Made by a program: the position numbers and the translations under genes | Assembly (NCBI RefSeq): GCF_002294725.1 | Contig: NZ_NSFT01000005.1 | Coordinates: 1-64,000 of the forward strand | Source of the DNA: Mesorhizobium sp. WSM4313 | Lineage (GTDB): Bacteria > Pseudomonadota > Alphaproteobacteria > Rhizobiales > Rhizobiaceae | Direction: 5' to 3' | Length of the DNA: 64,000 nucleotides | The notes under the pieces: model-generated | Databases searched by the model: none | Told to the model about the DNA's origin: nothing | Seen by the model: only the letters and a program-made list of their open reading frames with translations | In this document: in pieces, positions 8,554 to 17,351 of the stretch | How positions within the stretch are numbered: the stretch's first letter is position 1 | Layout of the letters: each line of letters begins with the position of its first letter

Positions 8554-10829
8554 GTTGTTGTGCACCGGGCGCCGAAATGGCGCTTGATCTGGGCAGCACC
8601 ACGTCGGTCCTGCCGTCTAGTCAAGAGATCAGGCTGGCGAGCCGATCGCTTGGAGATGATCTCCGCCAAACCGATCTTTCGGTGCCGAGCGTTCATTGCG
8701 CAGCTTGTATCCAGACGATCGAGACGGCGTTGGGAACGCTCGATCGCGTCGAGAGCGCCCGCGTCAACCTGTCGACGAAACGGGTCTCGGTCCGCTGGCG
8801 TGGCGACGAGGTTCCACCGTTCGTCGCCGCGCTTGGACGGCTCGGCTACCAGGCGCATCTCTTCGCCCCCGAGATTGATGAAAAGGACAGGACGCTTTCG
8901 GAGTTGATCCGCGCCGTCGCGGTTGCCGGGTTCGCGGCGGGCAATATCATGCTGCTTTCGGTCTCTGTCTGGTCCGGGGCCGAAGGGGCTACCCGCGACC
9001 TGTTTCACTGGGTCTCCGCATTGATCGCCATCCCAGCGCTCGCCTTCGCCGGCGGCATCTTCTTCCGCTCGGCCTGGAATGCACTGCGCCACGGCCGCAT
9101 GAACATGGACGTGCCGATCGCGGTCGGAGTGTCGCTCGCTTACGCCATGAGCCTCTATGAGACGATCAACCATGGCGACCACGCCTATTTCGACGCGTCG
9201 GTTTCGCTGCTTTTTTTCCTTTTGATCGGCAGGACGCTGGATCACGTGATGCGCGAACGTGCCCGCACCGCGGTGAAAGGCCTGTCGCAGCTGGCCGCAC
9301 GCGGCGCCATGGTGCTGCGCGGCGATGGCGCGCGCGACTATCTGCCGGTTGGCGAGATCGAACCGGGGATGCAGCTGCTGATCGCGGCCGGTGAAAGGAT
9401 CCCCGTCGACGGCAAGATCATCCACGGAGCGTCTGATCTCGACTGCTCGCTGGCCTCAGGCGAAAGCGCGCCGAAAAACGTGGCGCCGGGCGAAGCCGTG
9501 CAGGCCGGCGTGCTCAATCTTACCGGCCCGCTGACGATCGAGGCGACCGCCGCCGCGAAGGATTCGTTCCTCGCCGAAATGGTTCGGCTGATGGAAGCCG
9601 CAGAGGGCGGTCGCGCGCACTATCGCCGCATCGCTGATCGCGTGTCGGCACTCTACGCGCCCGTGGTTCATCTCACCGCCTTCGTGACATTCCTGGGTTG
9701 GATGGCGGCGACGGGCGACTGGCACCGGGCGATGACGATCGCCATTGCCGTTCTGATCATCACCTGCCCGTGCGCGCTCGGCCTCGCCGTACCGATCGTT
9801 CAGGTGGTCGCCGCGCGGCGTCTGTTCGAGAACGGCATCATGGTCAAGGACGGTTCGGCCATGGAGCGCCTGGCGACGATTGATAACGCAGTGTTCGACA
9901 AGACCGGAACGCTCACGCTCGGACAACCCCGGCTCCTCAATGCATCGTCGATCGATCCGGCCATGCTGGCAATCGCGGCAGACATGGCCGCGCACTCGCG
10001 TCACCCGTTTTCAAAGGCCATAACCGGCTTTGCCGCTCCTGGCGGGCAACACAAATTCGATGCCGTCACAGAGCATCCGGGGTTCGGGATCGAAGCCACT
10101 GTCGCCGGAAGCATCTGGCGGCTGGGTCGACGCGGATGGGCTGGATGGAAGGCCCGGACCGGTGGTGAAGGCAACCATGGCTATGGCGGAACGGTGCTGA
10201 CAAAAGACGGGTTCATTGTCGCGACCTTCGATTTCGAGGATGCGCTGCGCGCCGACGCGGCGGCGGCGATCAAGCGATTGAACGATACTGGGGTGTCGAT
10301 GCAAATGCTGTCGGGCGATACCGCAGGTGCCTGCGGTGAAGTTGCAAGAATGCTGGGTGTCGAGGACTTCGTTCCGTGCCTGCTGCCGTCGGGCAAGGTC
10401 GAGCGCATCGAGACCCTGGCGAAAGACGGACACAAGGTTCTGATGGTTGGCGACGGCCTCAACGACACGCCGGCGCTGAGCGCGGCGCATGTCTCGATCG
10501 CTCCGGCCACCGCCGCCGACATTGGCCGCAATGCCGCCGACTTCGTATTCCTGCGCGAAAGCCTTCTGGCAGTGCCTCTCGCGCTGGACGTCTCGCGCAA
10601 GGCGGGACACCTGATCCGCCAGAACATCGCGATTGCGATCGTCTACAATGCCGTCGCCGTGCCGATCGCCATCCTGGGCCACGCCACGCCTTTGTTAGCG
10701 GCGATTGCCATGTCTGCCTCATCGGTGCTTGTTATTGGAAACGCATTGCGCTTGCACGGCTTCGGGGCGAATGCGACGCTGCAAGTTATTCAAAAAGTCG
10801 GACGCTCCGCAGTCAGCTATTCGGCATAA
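8550..10829 (+). CDS. fixI: Copper-transporting P1B-type ATPase for cbb3 oxidase assembly
   Basis: A 759-residue heavy-metal P-type ATPase (CcoI) that exports copper for the oxidase active site. An N-terminal metal-binding domain has HCAAC (Cys50, Cys53). The transmembrane metal site is Cys406-Pro-Cys408. The phosphorylation motif is DKTGT with Asp450, the His-Pro motif is SRHPF, and the hinge is GDGLND at about residue 634. The actuator motif reads SGES in place of the common TGES, a variation also known in CcoI-type pumps. Full length, coupled to fixH by ATGA. Confidence 0.96.
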   Translation: MSCCAPGAEMALDLGSTTSVLPSSQEIRLASRSLGDDLRQTDLSVPSVHCAACIQTIETALGTLDRVESARVNLSTKRVSVRWRGDEVPPFVAALGRLGYQAHLFAPEIDEKDRTLSELIRAVAVAGFAAGNIMLLSVSVWSGAEGATRDLFHWVSALIAIPALAFAGGIFFRSAWNALRHGRMNMDVPIAVGVSLAYAMSLYETINHGDHAYFDASVSLLFFLLIGRTLDHVMRERARTAVKGLSQLAARGAMVLRGDGARDYLPVGEIEPGMQLLIAAGERIPVDGKIIHGASDLDCSLASGESAPKNVAPGEAVQAGVLNLTGPLTIEATAAAKDSFLAEMVRLMEAAEGGRAHYRRIADRVSALYAPVVHLTAFVTFLGWMAATGDWHRAMTIAIAVLIITCPCALGLAVPIVQVVAARRLFENGIMVKDGSAMERLATIDNAVFDKTGTLTLGQPRLLNASSIDPAMLAIAADMAAHSRHPFSKAITGFAAPGGQHKFDAVTEHPGFGIEATVAGSIWRLGRRGWAGWKARTGGEGNHGYGGTVLTKDGFIVATFDFEDALRADAAAAIKRLNDTGVSMQMLSGDTAGACGEVARMLGVEDFVPCLLPSGKVERIETLAKDGHKVLMVGDGLNDTPALSAAHVSIAPATAADIGRNAADFVFLRESLLAVPLALDVSRKAGHLIRQNIAIAIVYNAVAVPIAILGHATPLLAAIAMSASSVLVIGNALRLHGFGANATLQVIQKVGRSAVSYSA

Positions 10830-10834
10830 TCCTC

Positions 10835-10990
10835 GTGACGACGTTGCTCTATCTCATACCAGTGGCCCTTTTTCTGGGTGCACTGGGTGTGTCCGGCTTC
10901 GTCTGGGCATTGCGAAGCGGTCAATACGAAGATCTCGACGGAGCCGCCGAGCGGATACTAATTGATCGGGACGACAAACCGGAACGCTGA
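10835..10990 (+). CDS. fixS: cbb3 oxidase maturation protein FixS/CcoS (GTG start)
   Basis: A 51-residue protein reading MTTLLYLIPVALFLGALG and so on, with one membrane helix and an acidic tail (GQYEDLDGAAERIL). The FWALRSGQYEDLDG block is diagnostic of CcoS. The start is the GTG five bases after the fixI stop. It completes fixGHIS. Confidence 0.92.
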   Translation: MTTLLYLIPVALFLGALGVSGFVWALRSGQYEDLDGAAERILIDRDDKPER

Positions 10991-11062
10991 TTTCAATCCG
11001 CTGTGCATAAGATGCGCGGATCGCGCTCGTCAGTCGAGCCGGCTCGGTCGGGAACAAGCTGT

Positions 11063-11102
11063 CCATGCTCCATGCTCCATGCTCCATGCTCCATGCTCCA
11101 TG
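11063..11102. repeat. 7-bp tandem repeat, CCATGCT x5 plus partial copy
   Basis: Five perfect head-to-tail copies of CCATGCT (11063-11097) followed by CCATG. Intergenic, 72 bases after fixS. Heptamer arrays of different sequence occur again at 21154, 34346 and 34424. Confidence 0.9.
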
Positions 11103-11314
11103 ACCATCTTGACCTAAGCTGCACACTACATTTGTGAAAAGCCTCTGTCGTGCGAAGGACTGCCTCCCATTGCACCCAGTATGAGGCGTGTGATGCCACG
11201 AGAGTACCTCGCGTGGCCGGACGAGAGCTTGGCAATGTGCGCACGGGTTCCAAAGTGGAACGTCACGGTCGATCACCTGACCGTGAACCGCCAGTGCCGA
11301 TTGGTCATGTCTGG

Positions 11315-11328
11315 CTGATCCAGATCAG
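11315..11328 (+). promoter_or_regulatory. Orphan FNR/FixK box
   Basis: CTGATCCAGATCAG is a perfect symmetric anaerobox like the one at 1619. It is not in front of an intact oxidase or heme gene. The nearest downstream start codon (11379) opens only a 34-codon frame. Either it is a relic promoter or it drives the caspase-like gene about 390 bases downstream. Confidence 0.6.
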
Positions 11329-11378
11329 GGTCATACTCATCGGCGTGGTCTATTGACCAGTCTTCGACGGAGAAATGC

Positions 11379-11483
11379 ATGACTTACGGAAAGATTGGTC
11401 GTCATTATCAGCACCTTCACGGTTCTGGGTTTTCTGTCGTGTGGTCGGCCATGCCTTGTGCTTACGGCGCAGCCATTAGCTGA
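11379..11483 (+). pseudogene. Decayed short frame behind the orphan FNR/FixK box
   Basis: An ATG at 11379 is preceded by GGAG and lies 50 bases after the anaerobox, as a real gene would. The frame gives only 34 residues starting MTYGKIGRHYQ. A shift to the next frame after about codon 5 gives a hydrophobic stretch (LVVIISTFTVLGFL) that would suit an N-terminal membrane anchor, which suggests a frameshifted and truncated small membrane-protein gene. I cannot assign a family. Confidence 0.3.
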
Positions 11484-11718
11484 CCGGCGTCGTGTGTATC
11501 TCGCTTGCTGGCTGACCATCCGCGTGGCTTGCGCGGACAGGGGGCCGATCAACAGCTTTCGCCTTTGATGGGTTGTGTGCGTCGTTGCCGATCCATCCCG
11601 ATTCCCGGCCCGCGCCTTGAGGCTATGCGACGGTACCGGAACCCAGCGCACGTCACGCGGTTCCGCGCGCGTGGTGTCCGCTCGTCACGACGATGAACGA
11701 ACAAGCGGCTGGAGTACC

Positions 11719-12336
11719 ATGAACACCGTACACATCATCGACTGCCACAATGCAAATGACTACTTCGCCGACAGGCAAGAGGGACCGATCGTGCAGCACT
11801 TGTTAAAGGCTGTCAACATCCGCGCGGAGCTCCAAATGGCGTTGAACCGAACGAAATTTGGTGAGGCTGTAGTACGAGCGATGGAGGCGGAGTGCGACGT
11901 GCTTCACATCGCCGGGCACGGCAATGGTGACGGGATCGCTTCGTCCAGTGGGCGAAGTGGCCTTCTTTGGGCTGACTTCGTAAAAATGTTCCAGGGCTCG
12001 CATCCAGCGCCGAAGATCCTCGTGATGTCAACGTGCTGCGGAGCATCATCGGGGTTGGGACGTGCGTTTTCGAAATCGATCAACCGTCCGAAGTTGATCA
12101 TTGGTTCGAGTGACGCGCGCTATTTCGACGACTATGTCGCCGCGTGGGCTTTGCTCTATCGGCGACTGAATTGCAAGGACATCGACATCGAAGCCATGCA
12201 GCAGGTTCTTGATGAGATATGCGCGGTCGTGGATAAAAGTTTCCGCTACCTTGGCTGGGATGACGAGAGAGAGCGCTACGTTCGATACCCTCACCCTCGC
12301 AAGAGAGCCCGCTTCGACGTCGTGGAGCGTGAGTAG
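11719..12336 (+). CDS. Stand-alone caspase-like (CHAT/C14-type) peptidase domain protein
   Basis: A 205-residue protein with the layout of a caspase-fold peptidase: an opening strand VHIIDC, a strand ending in the histidine motif LHIAGHGNGDG (His67), and a later strand ending in the cysteine motif ILVMSTCCGASSG (Cys106 or Cys107). This matches the H..HG and S-x-C-x-x-G pattern of CHAT and metacaspase-like domains. No signal peptide, membrane segment or partner domain is visible. The ATG at 11719 is preceded by GGAG; upstream in-frame sequence lies in the repeat and is rejected. The substrate is unknown. It lies between two copies of a diverged direct repeat. Confidence 0.65.
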   Translation: MNTVHIIDCHNANDYFADRQEGPIVQHLLKAVNIRAELQMALNRTKFGEAVVRAMEAECDVLHIAGHGNGDGIASSSGRSGLLWADFVKMFQGSHPAPKILVMSTCCGASSGLGRAFSKSINRPKLIIGSSDARYFDDYVAAWALLYRRLNCKDIDIEAMQQVLDEICAVVDKSFRYLGWDDERERYVRYPHPRKRARFDVVERE

Positions 12337-12579
12337 TATGCGCAAGGGTTCCAGGTGGAATGTGGCGATCGATGCGGCGCGGCCGTCGCTGACCAGCGTC
12401 GCGAGTGTCTCGCTTGCTGGCGGCGATCTGCGCGGCTGCGCGGCGAAAGGGCGGGATCGGTTAGCCGCATCCACCTCTGAGCGCTTTGAGTGCTTCGTTG
12501 CCGATCGATGCGAATCTCCCGGCCCAGCGCCTTTAGGCAATGCGGCGGGCACGGAGCTCATGTCACTCGGCTCAGTTCC
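12337..12579 (+). repeat. Diverged direct repeat, copy 2, downstream of the caspase-like gene
   Basis: Continuous counterpart of copy 1. Shared words include TGCGCA-GGGTTCCA, GTCTCGCTTGCTGG, TTCGTTGCCGATC, CCCGGCCCAGCGCCTT and a closing TCAC-CGG-TTCC. It is open in one frame without a stop, joined to the following oxidoreductase, but that extension has no family motif. It begins at the stop codon of the caspase-like gene. Confidence 0.6.
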
Positions 12580-12619
12580 ACCGTTACACGAGGATAGGCG
12601 ACCGGATGGCGGCACGCTG

Positions 12620-13798
12620 ATGGGCTCTGACGATAATTTTGACATCGTTGTCGTTGGAGCCGGCCCGGTCGGCCTTTCGTTCGCTGCGTCGCTTGCCCAA
12701 AGCGAACTCAAGGTGGCAGTTGTTGAACAGAACACATTCGATAGTCTGGCGAATCCGGCTTTCGATGGTCGCGAAATCGCGCTGACCAACGCTTCGATCA
12801 GAACCCTTCGCGAGCTCGGCGCCTGGGATGTCATCCCGGCTTCGGACAAATCAGCACTTCAAGGCGCGCGCGTGCTCAACGGCTCGAGCGCATTCGCTCT
12901 TCGTTTCGATCCTCCCAGCAACTCTGGAGAACCGCTGGGGGTTTTGGTTCCAAATTGCCGGATCCGCGAGGCGCTGTTCAAAATCGTCCGCTTGCAGGAT
13001 CGCGCCCGGCTGTTGTGCGGCCACTCGGTCGTCGATGCAACAAACAGCCAAGAAGGAGCAGTCGTAACGCTCTCTAATGGCGCGCGTTTAACTGCTCGGC
13101 TGGTTGTTGCCGCGGATTCGCGTTTGTCCGCCACGCGTGATCTGCTAGGCATCGGCGCCGATATCAACCGGCTTGGCCACTCGATGCTGATTTGCCGAGT
13201 GAGGCACGAGCGCGCCCACCACCAGATCGCCATCGAATGGTTCGATCACCATCAGACGATAGCGATATTGCCCCTCGCGGAGGGCATGTCGTCGCTGCTG
13301 CTCACATTGCGCTCAAACGAGGCCTATAGACTGCTTGCCTTCGATGATGATTTGTTCCTGTCGGAGTTGACGAAACGGTGTCGAGGGCGCCTTGGAAAAA
13401 TGACCTTGGCAAGCAAGCGCCACACCTATCCGCTGGTCACGACCTGGGCGCACAAATTCCGGGCGCCGAGCGCCGCACTCATCGGCGACGCTGCCATCGG
13501 CATGCACCCGGTGACCGCTCACGGATTCAACATCGGTCTCAGCAGCCAGAAGCAACTCGCCCGTGGAATCATGACTGCGTGCCGCGACGGCCGCAATGTT
13601 GGCGACCCCGACATGCTGCATATATACGAAAGGCGGCTGCGCCTGTCGGCGGCGCCGCTCTACCATGCAACGAACATATTGGTTGGACTCTACTCCAGAG
13701 ACCACCTGGCGGCACGGCTTGCAAGGCATCTGGGGCTTCGCTTTGCCCAACATGTTCCCCTTGTCCGGCATGGGATTTCGGCGGAGCTCCAGCGGTGA
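12620..13798 (+). CDS. FAD-dependent hydroxylase of the UbiH/UbiF/UbiM family
   Basis: A 392-residue flavin monooxygenase, probably a ubiquinone-ring hydroxylase. The N-terminus has the dinucleotide fold VVVGAGPVGLSFA (residues about 10-22), the middle has the family REIALTN segment, and the second FAD motif is ALIGDAAIGMHPVTAHGFNIGL, which in UbiH-type enzymes reads GDAAHxxHPxxGQGxN. The ATG at 12620 begins next to the Rossmann fold; the frame upstream to 12209 overlaps the caspase-like gene. UbiM, found in many alphaproteobacteria, is the closest guess, but I cannot separate UbiM from UbiF or UbiH by eye. Confidence 0.75.
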   Translation: MGSDDNFDIVVVGAGPVGLSFAASLAQSELKVAVVEQNTFDSLANPAFDGREIALTNASIRTLRELGAWDVIPASDKSALQGARVLNGSSAFALRFDPPSNSGEPLGVLVPNCRIREALFKIVRLQDRARLLCGHSVVDATNSQEGAVVTLSNGARLTARLVVAADSRLSATRDLLGIGADINRLGHSMLICRVRHERAHHQIAIEWFDHHQTIAILPLAEGMSSLLLTLRSNEAYRLLAFDDDLFLSELTKRCRGRLGKMTLASKRHTYPLVTTWAHKFRAPSAALIGDAAIGMHPVTAHGFNIGLSSQKQLARGIMTACRDGRNVGDPDMLHIYERRLRLSAAPLYHATNILVGLYSRDHLAARLARHLGLRFAQHVPLVRHGISAELQR

Positions 13799-13973
13799 TA
13801 CTGCACCAGCAGTCGCATTTTTGCGCGTGCTGGGCGAGCGATGAGAGAGTGCATGATGCACCGGAGTAATCCTGCTCCCCGACGCTGATCTCCGATTGAA
13901 GAATTAACCCGTCCTTCAGGGGGGCTGCATAGGCTGCGGACAAGCAGGAGTAAGCAAGCTGACCCGTCCAGCC

Positions 13974-15875
13974 TTGGAAAAAGAAGATCCGCTGGAGGCG
14001 AGAATCCTTCAGGACCAGCTCGCTGATCTGAGGGCAGGCCTTTTCGTCTCAATGCCGATAAGCATTGTGCTGTCCGGGCTGATTTTGACCGTGCAGGCCC
14101 TTTCCGGGAACGGTCTTGCTGGCGCGGCCTGGTTTTCGGTCGTTAATGCGATAAATGCCGCCCGCCTTGCACTCGCCCGTCATCAGCTGAAGGAACCCGG
14201 AGTCCAGGATGATCTGACACGGGTTTGGCTGCGGCTTCGCTGGTTTGGCAGGCTTGCTCTTCTGGCGGGATTCACCTGGTCATTCCTTGCCGTCCTAACG
14301 GCTGGATACACGACGTCTCAAGCATCGCTGCATCTAATAATTCTGGCGGGCATTTCAGCTGGCGCGGTCACGTACGGCAGCTCATATGCTGCGGCAGCGA
14401 TATGCTTCATCACACCGCCACTCCTCATTGCCGCCGCATGTTTGCTGACGAAGGGAGCCCCGGAAAACTACATTCTGGCTTTTGCCGTCCTGCTTTTCGA
14501 GGGCGGCCTGGTTCGATCCTCGTTCGTTGGACAAGCGCGCTTCCGTGACGCGAGCCGCCTGAGACATCAAGCCGAGCGGCTTGCCGCGGAAATGGAGCGC
14601 AATTCCAGGGAGGACCATCTTACCGCGCTCCTCAACAGGCGGGGCCTCGAACATGCAATCGATCAGTTTGAGAACACCGATGGACCCTTTGTGGCCATGC
14701 TGATTGATCTGGACGGGTTCAAATCTGTCAACGATACCTACGGTCACAGAACGGGTGACGAGCTGCTTGCCAGGATCGCCCGCCGAATAGAGGAAGAAGC
14801 ACCGGAGGGCTCAACGCTCGCCCGCATCGGTGGGGATGAATTCGTGCTGGTTTTTTCTTCGCGAAAGAATTCTCCTTCTCCCACCAATCTCGCGTCCAAT
14901 CTCATAGCCAAGCTTGCTCGCCCCTATCCTGGGATCGCATCAGTCCGCATTGGAGCGTCTATAGGAATCTACTTGGCTGAAAACCCCGGACTAACGGAAA
15001 TGTTGTTGCGGGCCGACATCGCCCTTTACACAGCTAAGCGCCGCGGCAGGAATGAATTTTGTCTGTTCGATGCCGAGCTAGCCCGGGAGTTGCAACGCCG
15101 CCAGTCAATCGAACGCGATCTTCATTCGGCGATAACGATGAGAAGCTTGGTCGCTTGGTTTCAGCCAATCGTAAGACTCGAAACTGAAGCCGTCGTCAGT
15201 TTTGAAGCCTTGCTAAGATGGTCTCACCCGCTTCACGGTCCCATTTCTCCGCCCGAGATCATGACAGCGGCACGCGAAACTGGAATGCTTCAGCTGCTAA
15301 CTCAAACGGTATTCGCCGACTGTTGCGCTCTTATCGAGGGCTTGGTCAAAGCTGACCGTCGTGATGTTCGTGTGGCGATGAATGTTTCACCGTGCGAGTT
15401 GGAAGCTGGCGATATTGACGAGATGATTCTTAATGGTCTGGCGGCAAAAGACCTCCCTGCAACGATGTTCGACATCGAGATTACCGAAGAAGCCCCAGTG
15501 GATCCGGACAGAGTGGATGAAAAGCTCGCCCGGCTTTCACATGCTGGCATTTCTATCGCGCTCGATGACTTCGGCACCGGTTTTTCGACGTTGGCATCGC
15601 TCAAGGACAGTCGGATCAGGAAGGTGAAAATAGATCAGGGCTTCGTTCGCGGCTTAGCCAAGTCCCGGGAGAATCGGCTGCTTGTCAAAGCGGTGATTGA
15701 TCTTGGTAGGACGCTCGGGATCGAGGTCATGGCCGAGGGCGTTGAAACAGAGGCAGATCGGCAAACTCTGTACAAGCTTGGCTGCAGAACCGCGCAGGGC
15801 TTCCTGTTCTCTAAGGCAGTGCCTCTCCATTTGGCACTTGATTCGGTAGTAAAAGAGCACGCGAAGGAGTTGTGA
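13974..15875 (+). CDS. Membrane-bound GGDEF-EAL cyclic-di-GMP protein (TTG start)
   Basis: A 633-residue protein with an N-terminal membrane block of about five to six helices (residues 20-190), a GGDEF domain with an intact active site RIGGDEF (about residue 286), and an EAL domain with FEALLRW (about 411), MNVSP, EITEE, DDFGTGFS, KIDQGFV and AEGVET. All the residues expected for phosphodiesterase activity are seen, so it may both make and degrade c-di-GMP. The start is the TTG at 13974; an ATG at 14052 is an alternative that would trim the N-terminus. Its neighbours give no hint of the signal it senses. Confidence 0.9.
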   Translation: MEKEDPLEARILQDQLADLRAGLFVSMPISIVLSGLILTVQALSGNGLAGAAWFSVVNAINAARLALARHQLKEPGVQDDLTRVWLRLRWFGRLALLAGFTWSFLAVLTAGYTTSQASLHLIILAGISAGAVTYGSSYAAAAICFITPPLLIAAACLLTKGAPENYILAFAVLLFEGGLVRSSFVGQARFRDASRLRHQAERLAAEMERNSREDHLTALLNRRGLEHAIDQFENTDGPFVAMLIDLDGFKSVNDTYGHRTGDELLARIARRIEEEAPEGSTLARIGGDEFVLVFSSRKNSPSPTNLASNLIAKLARPYPGIASVRIGASIGIYLAENPGLTEMLLRADIALYTAKRRGRNEFCLFDAELARELQRRQSIERDLHSAITMRSLVAWFQPIVRLETEAVVSFEALLRWSHPLHGPISPPEIMTAARETGMLQLLTQTVFADCCALIEGLVKADRRDVRVAMNVSPCELEAGDIDEMILNGLAAKDLPATMFDIEITEEAPVDPDRVDEKLARLSHAGISIALDDFGTGFSTLASLKDSRIRKVKIDQGFVRGLAKSRENRLLVKAVIDLGRTLGIEVMAEGVETEADRQTLYKLGCRTAQGFLFSKAVPLHLALDSVVKEHAKEL

Positions 15876-17015
15876 CCGGCCTCTCCGTCCGTGCTGCTCG
15901 CGGAACTTTCATGTGGGGTGGACCTGACGCGCGAAAGCCGTTTCGGACGGTAGAGTTATTACGGGGGCGAAACTGAGCACGTGGTTTGGATAGCAGCAAT
16001 CCGGTCCACCGGCGCACATGCAGCGGCTTCATACAAGCGTTCAAGTTGCGAGATGAGCTTGAGTGAACGACGTCGGAGAATTGCGTCCTTTGGACGCTGG
16101 TTTCGCGGTTCCCGTAGGATTCGATTACGGGAAGCGTTCTTGGCTGCTTCTCGGCTCAGCGCTCATCGGGATGAACAACGTACCCGCGGTCAAGGTCTTC
16201 GCGACCTCAACCCAGTCACCATCCCGCAACAGCAGCGGTCGGGTCCTGATCAAGCGCTCAGCCTCAGCACAGGTGCTGGAGCAACGGTAGAGCGCGGAAA
16301 ACGTGTATCGGAATGCGCTGGCTCACCATAGGAAGCTGCCACGGCATGTCGAATGTCCCCAGGGGGCGGACCGTTCCCTTGCATTTGTCTCGATGACGGG
16401 CTCTCAAAGCTAAAGCCAAGAGAGCTTTATAAAAATCGCACCCGATCGGCTGCGCAACGACGACCAGCTGAGGCCCGATCGGGTGCTAAGGTCGTGCCAA
16501 AAAAGGCGCGTCACTGTCGCATTTCTAGCCGGCTTGCGATCGGACGTCATCTCTTGGCGATCGCTGCCCCTTCTCTCAAATGCGCTTAGCGGCGCCGATG
16601 GCGAATAGCGCAAGCTTTTCCACCCGTTTCTACTCCACTACCGAGACTCGTCACCAACCTCCTTTTATTCGCTTCCATATGGCCCATCCTGTCTCCAATC
16701 GAGGAGGAGCGCGAACATGGGCCAAGCCGTAGAACGTCTCAGTCTCGGGAATTCTTCTGCTCGCCAAACTGCCGTTGTCGCCGGCACCATATTTGGCAGG
16801 GTGACAGTGCACGACAAGATATCAGGCGTTCTTGTCTGGGCTGAACTATGCTTGCAAGCCATAACCCAAAAATCGCCGATCCCTTTGAATTCGAGCCGGA
16901 TGAATGGGTGTTTCAAAATTTTTGGCGGTTTTAGGCAGAACCCTCCGATGGCCCGCGTACCGGTCAAGCTTCGTGAGCACTTTAGGTTCGTCGATCAGGC
17001 ATAGGTTTCTTTCCC
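15876..17015. other. Gene-poor stretch of about 1.1 kb
   Basis: Only short frames are found: 15981-16331, 16063-16290, 16353-16589 and 16717-17004. The first three lack recognisable motifs and overlap each other. The base composition is less coding-like than on either side, consistent with decayed mobile or island DNA. No RNA or clear repeat was seen. Confidence 0.5.
16717..17004 (+). CDS. Possible small hypothetical protein
   Basis: A 95-codon frame whose ATG has a good ribosome binding site (GAGGAGGAG, about 7 bases upstream). The product begins MGQAVERLSLGNSSARQTAVV and has no domain I recognise. The start signal is the only support; the C-terminal half looks like random translation. It could be a fragment. 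Confidence 0.25.
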   Translation: MGQAVERLSLGNSSARQTAVVAGTIFGRVTVHDKISGVLVWAELCLQAITQKSPIPLNSSRMNGCFKIFGGFRQNPPMARVPVKLREHFRFVDQA

Positions 17016-17351
17016 ATGCCACATGCTGGCCGTTTGCCTAGTTCGGAAGCCCTCGAGAGGCGTTGCTCGTCTTGGTATGGCGTCGCCCCTTTTTCCGATC
17101 CATCGGCCACGGAGCTAGAATGGTGTCTAGCTGTTGCCGCCTACTTGGTCATCCGGCATGGAGATGCCTATATACCGACCTTCGAAAGGCTGGAATACGA
17201 GGTCGAACAAATGCGGCGGAAGCTCGGAAATCGCGAGCGAGCGCAGCGCGTGCTGGCCACGCTCAACCTAAATGGCTCGGACAGCTGGAGCCGTGAGGTT
17301 GGTTCTCAAGGCCTGGATGGCGCCGCAATCACATTCGCCCGGGCGGGGTAA
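17016..17351 (+). CDS. Small conserved-looking hypothetical protein, 3' end overlapping the integrase
   Basis: A 111-residue frame whose central segment (AAYLVIRHGDAYIPTFERLEYEVEQMRR, residues about 40-68) has the helical, charged look of small rhizobial hypothetical proteins. The last 30 residues look unrelated, and the frame ends 23 bases inside the tail of the convergent integrase gene. Its original end may have been replaced at an island junction. Function unknown; the real start may be a downstream codon. Confidence 0.4.
   Translation: MPHAGRLPSSEALERRCSSWYGVAPFSDPSATELEWCLAVAAYLVIRHGDAYIPTFERLEYEVEQMRRKLGNRERAQRVLATLNLNGSDSWSREVGSQGLDGAAITFARAG

Larger units (their letters stand above)
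11237..11663 (+). repeat. Diverged direct repeat, copy 1 (interrupted), upstream of the caspase-like gene
   Basis: Two blocks, 11237-11274 (TGCGCAcGGGTTCCAaaGTGG) and 11466-11663 (including ATCTCGCTTGCTGG, TCGTTGCCGATC and CCCGGCCC-GCGCCTT), align by eye in the same order with the continuous stretch 12337-12579 on the other side of the caspase-like gene. In copy 1 they are separated by about 190 bases that carry an FNR/FixK box and a decayed reading frame. No percentage identity was computed. Confidence 0.6.

Noticed and set aside
11063..11102. CRISPR-like array
   Set aside because: Units are 7 bp with no spacers, and no cas gene is nearby.
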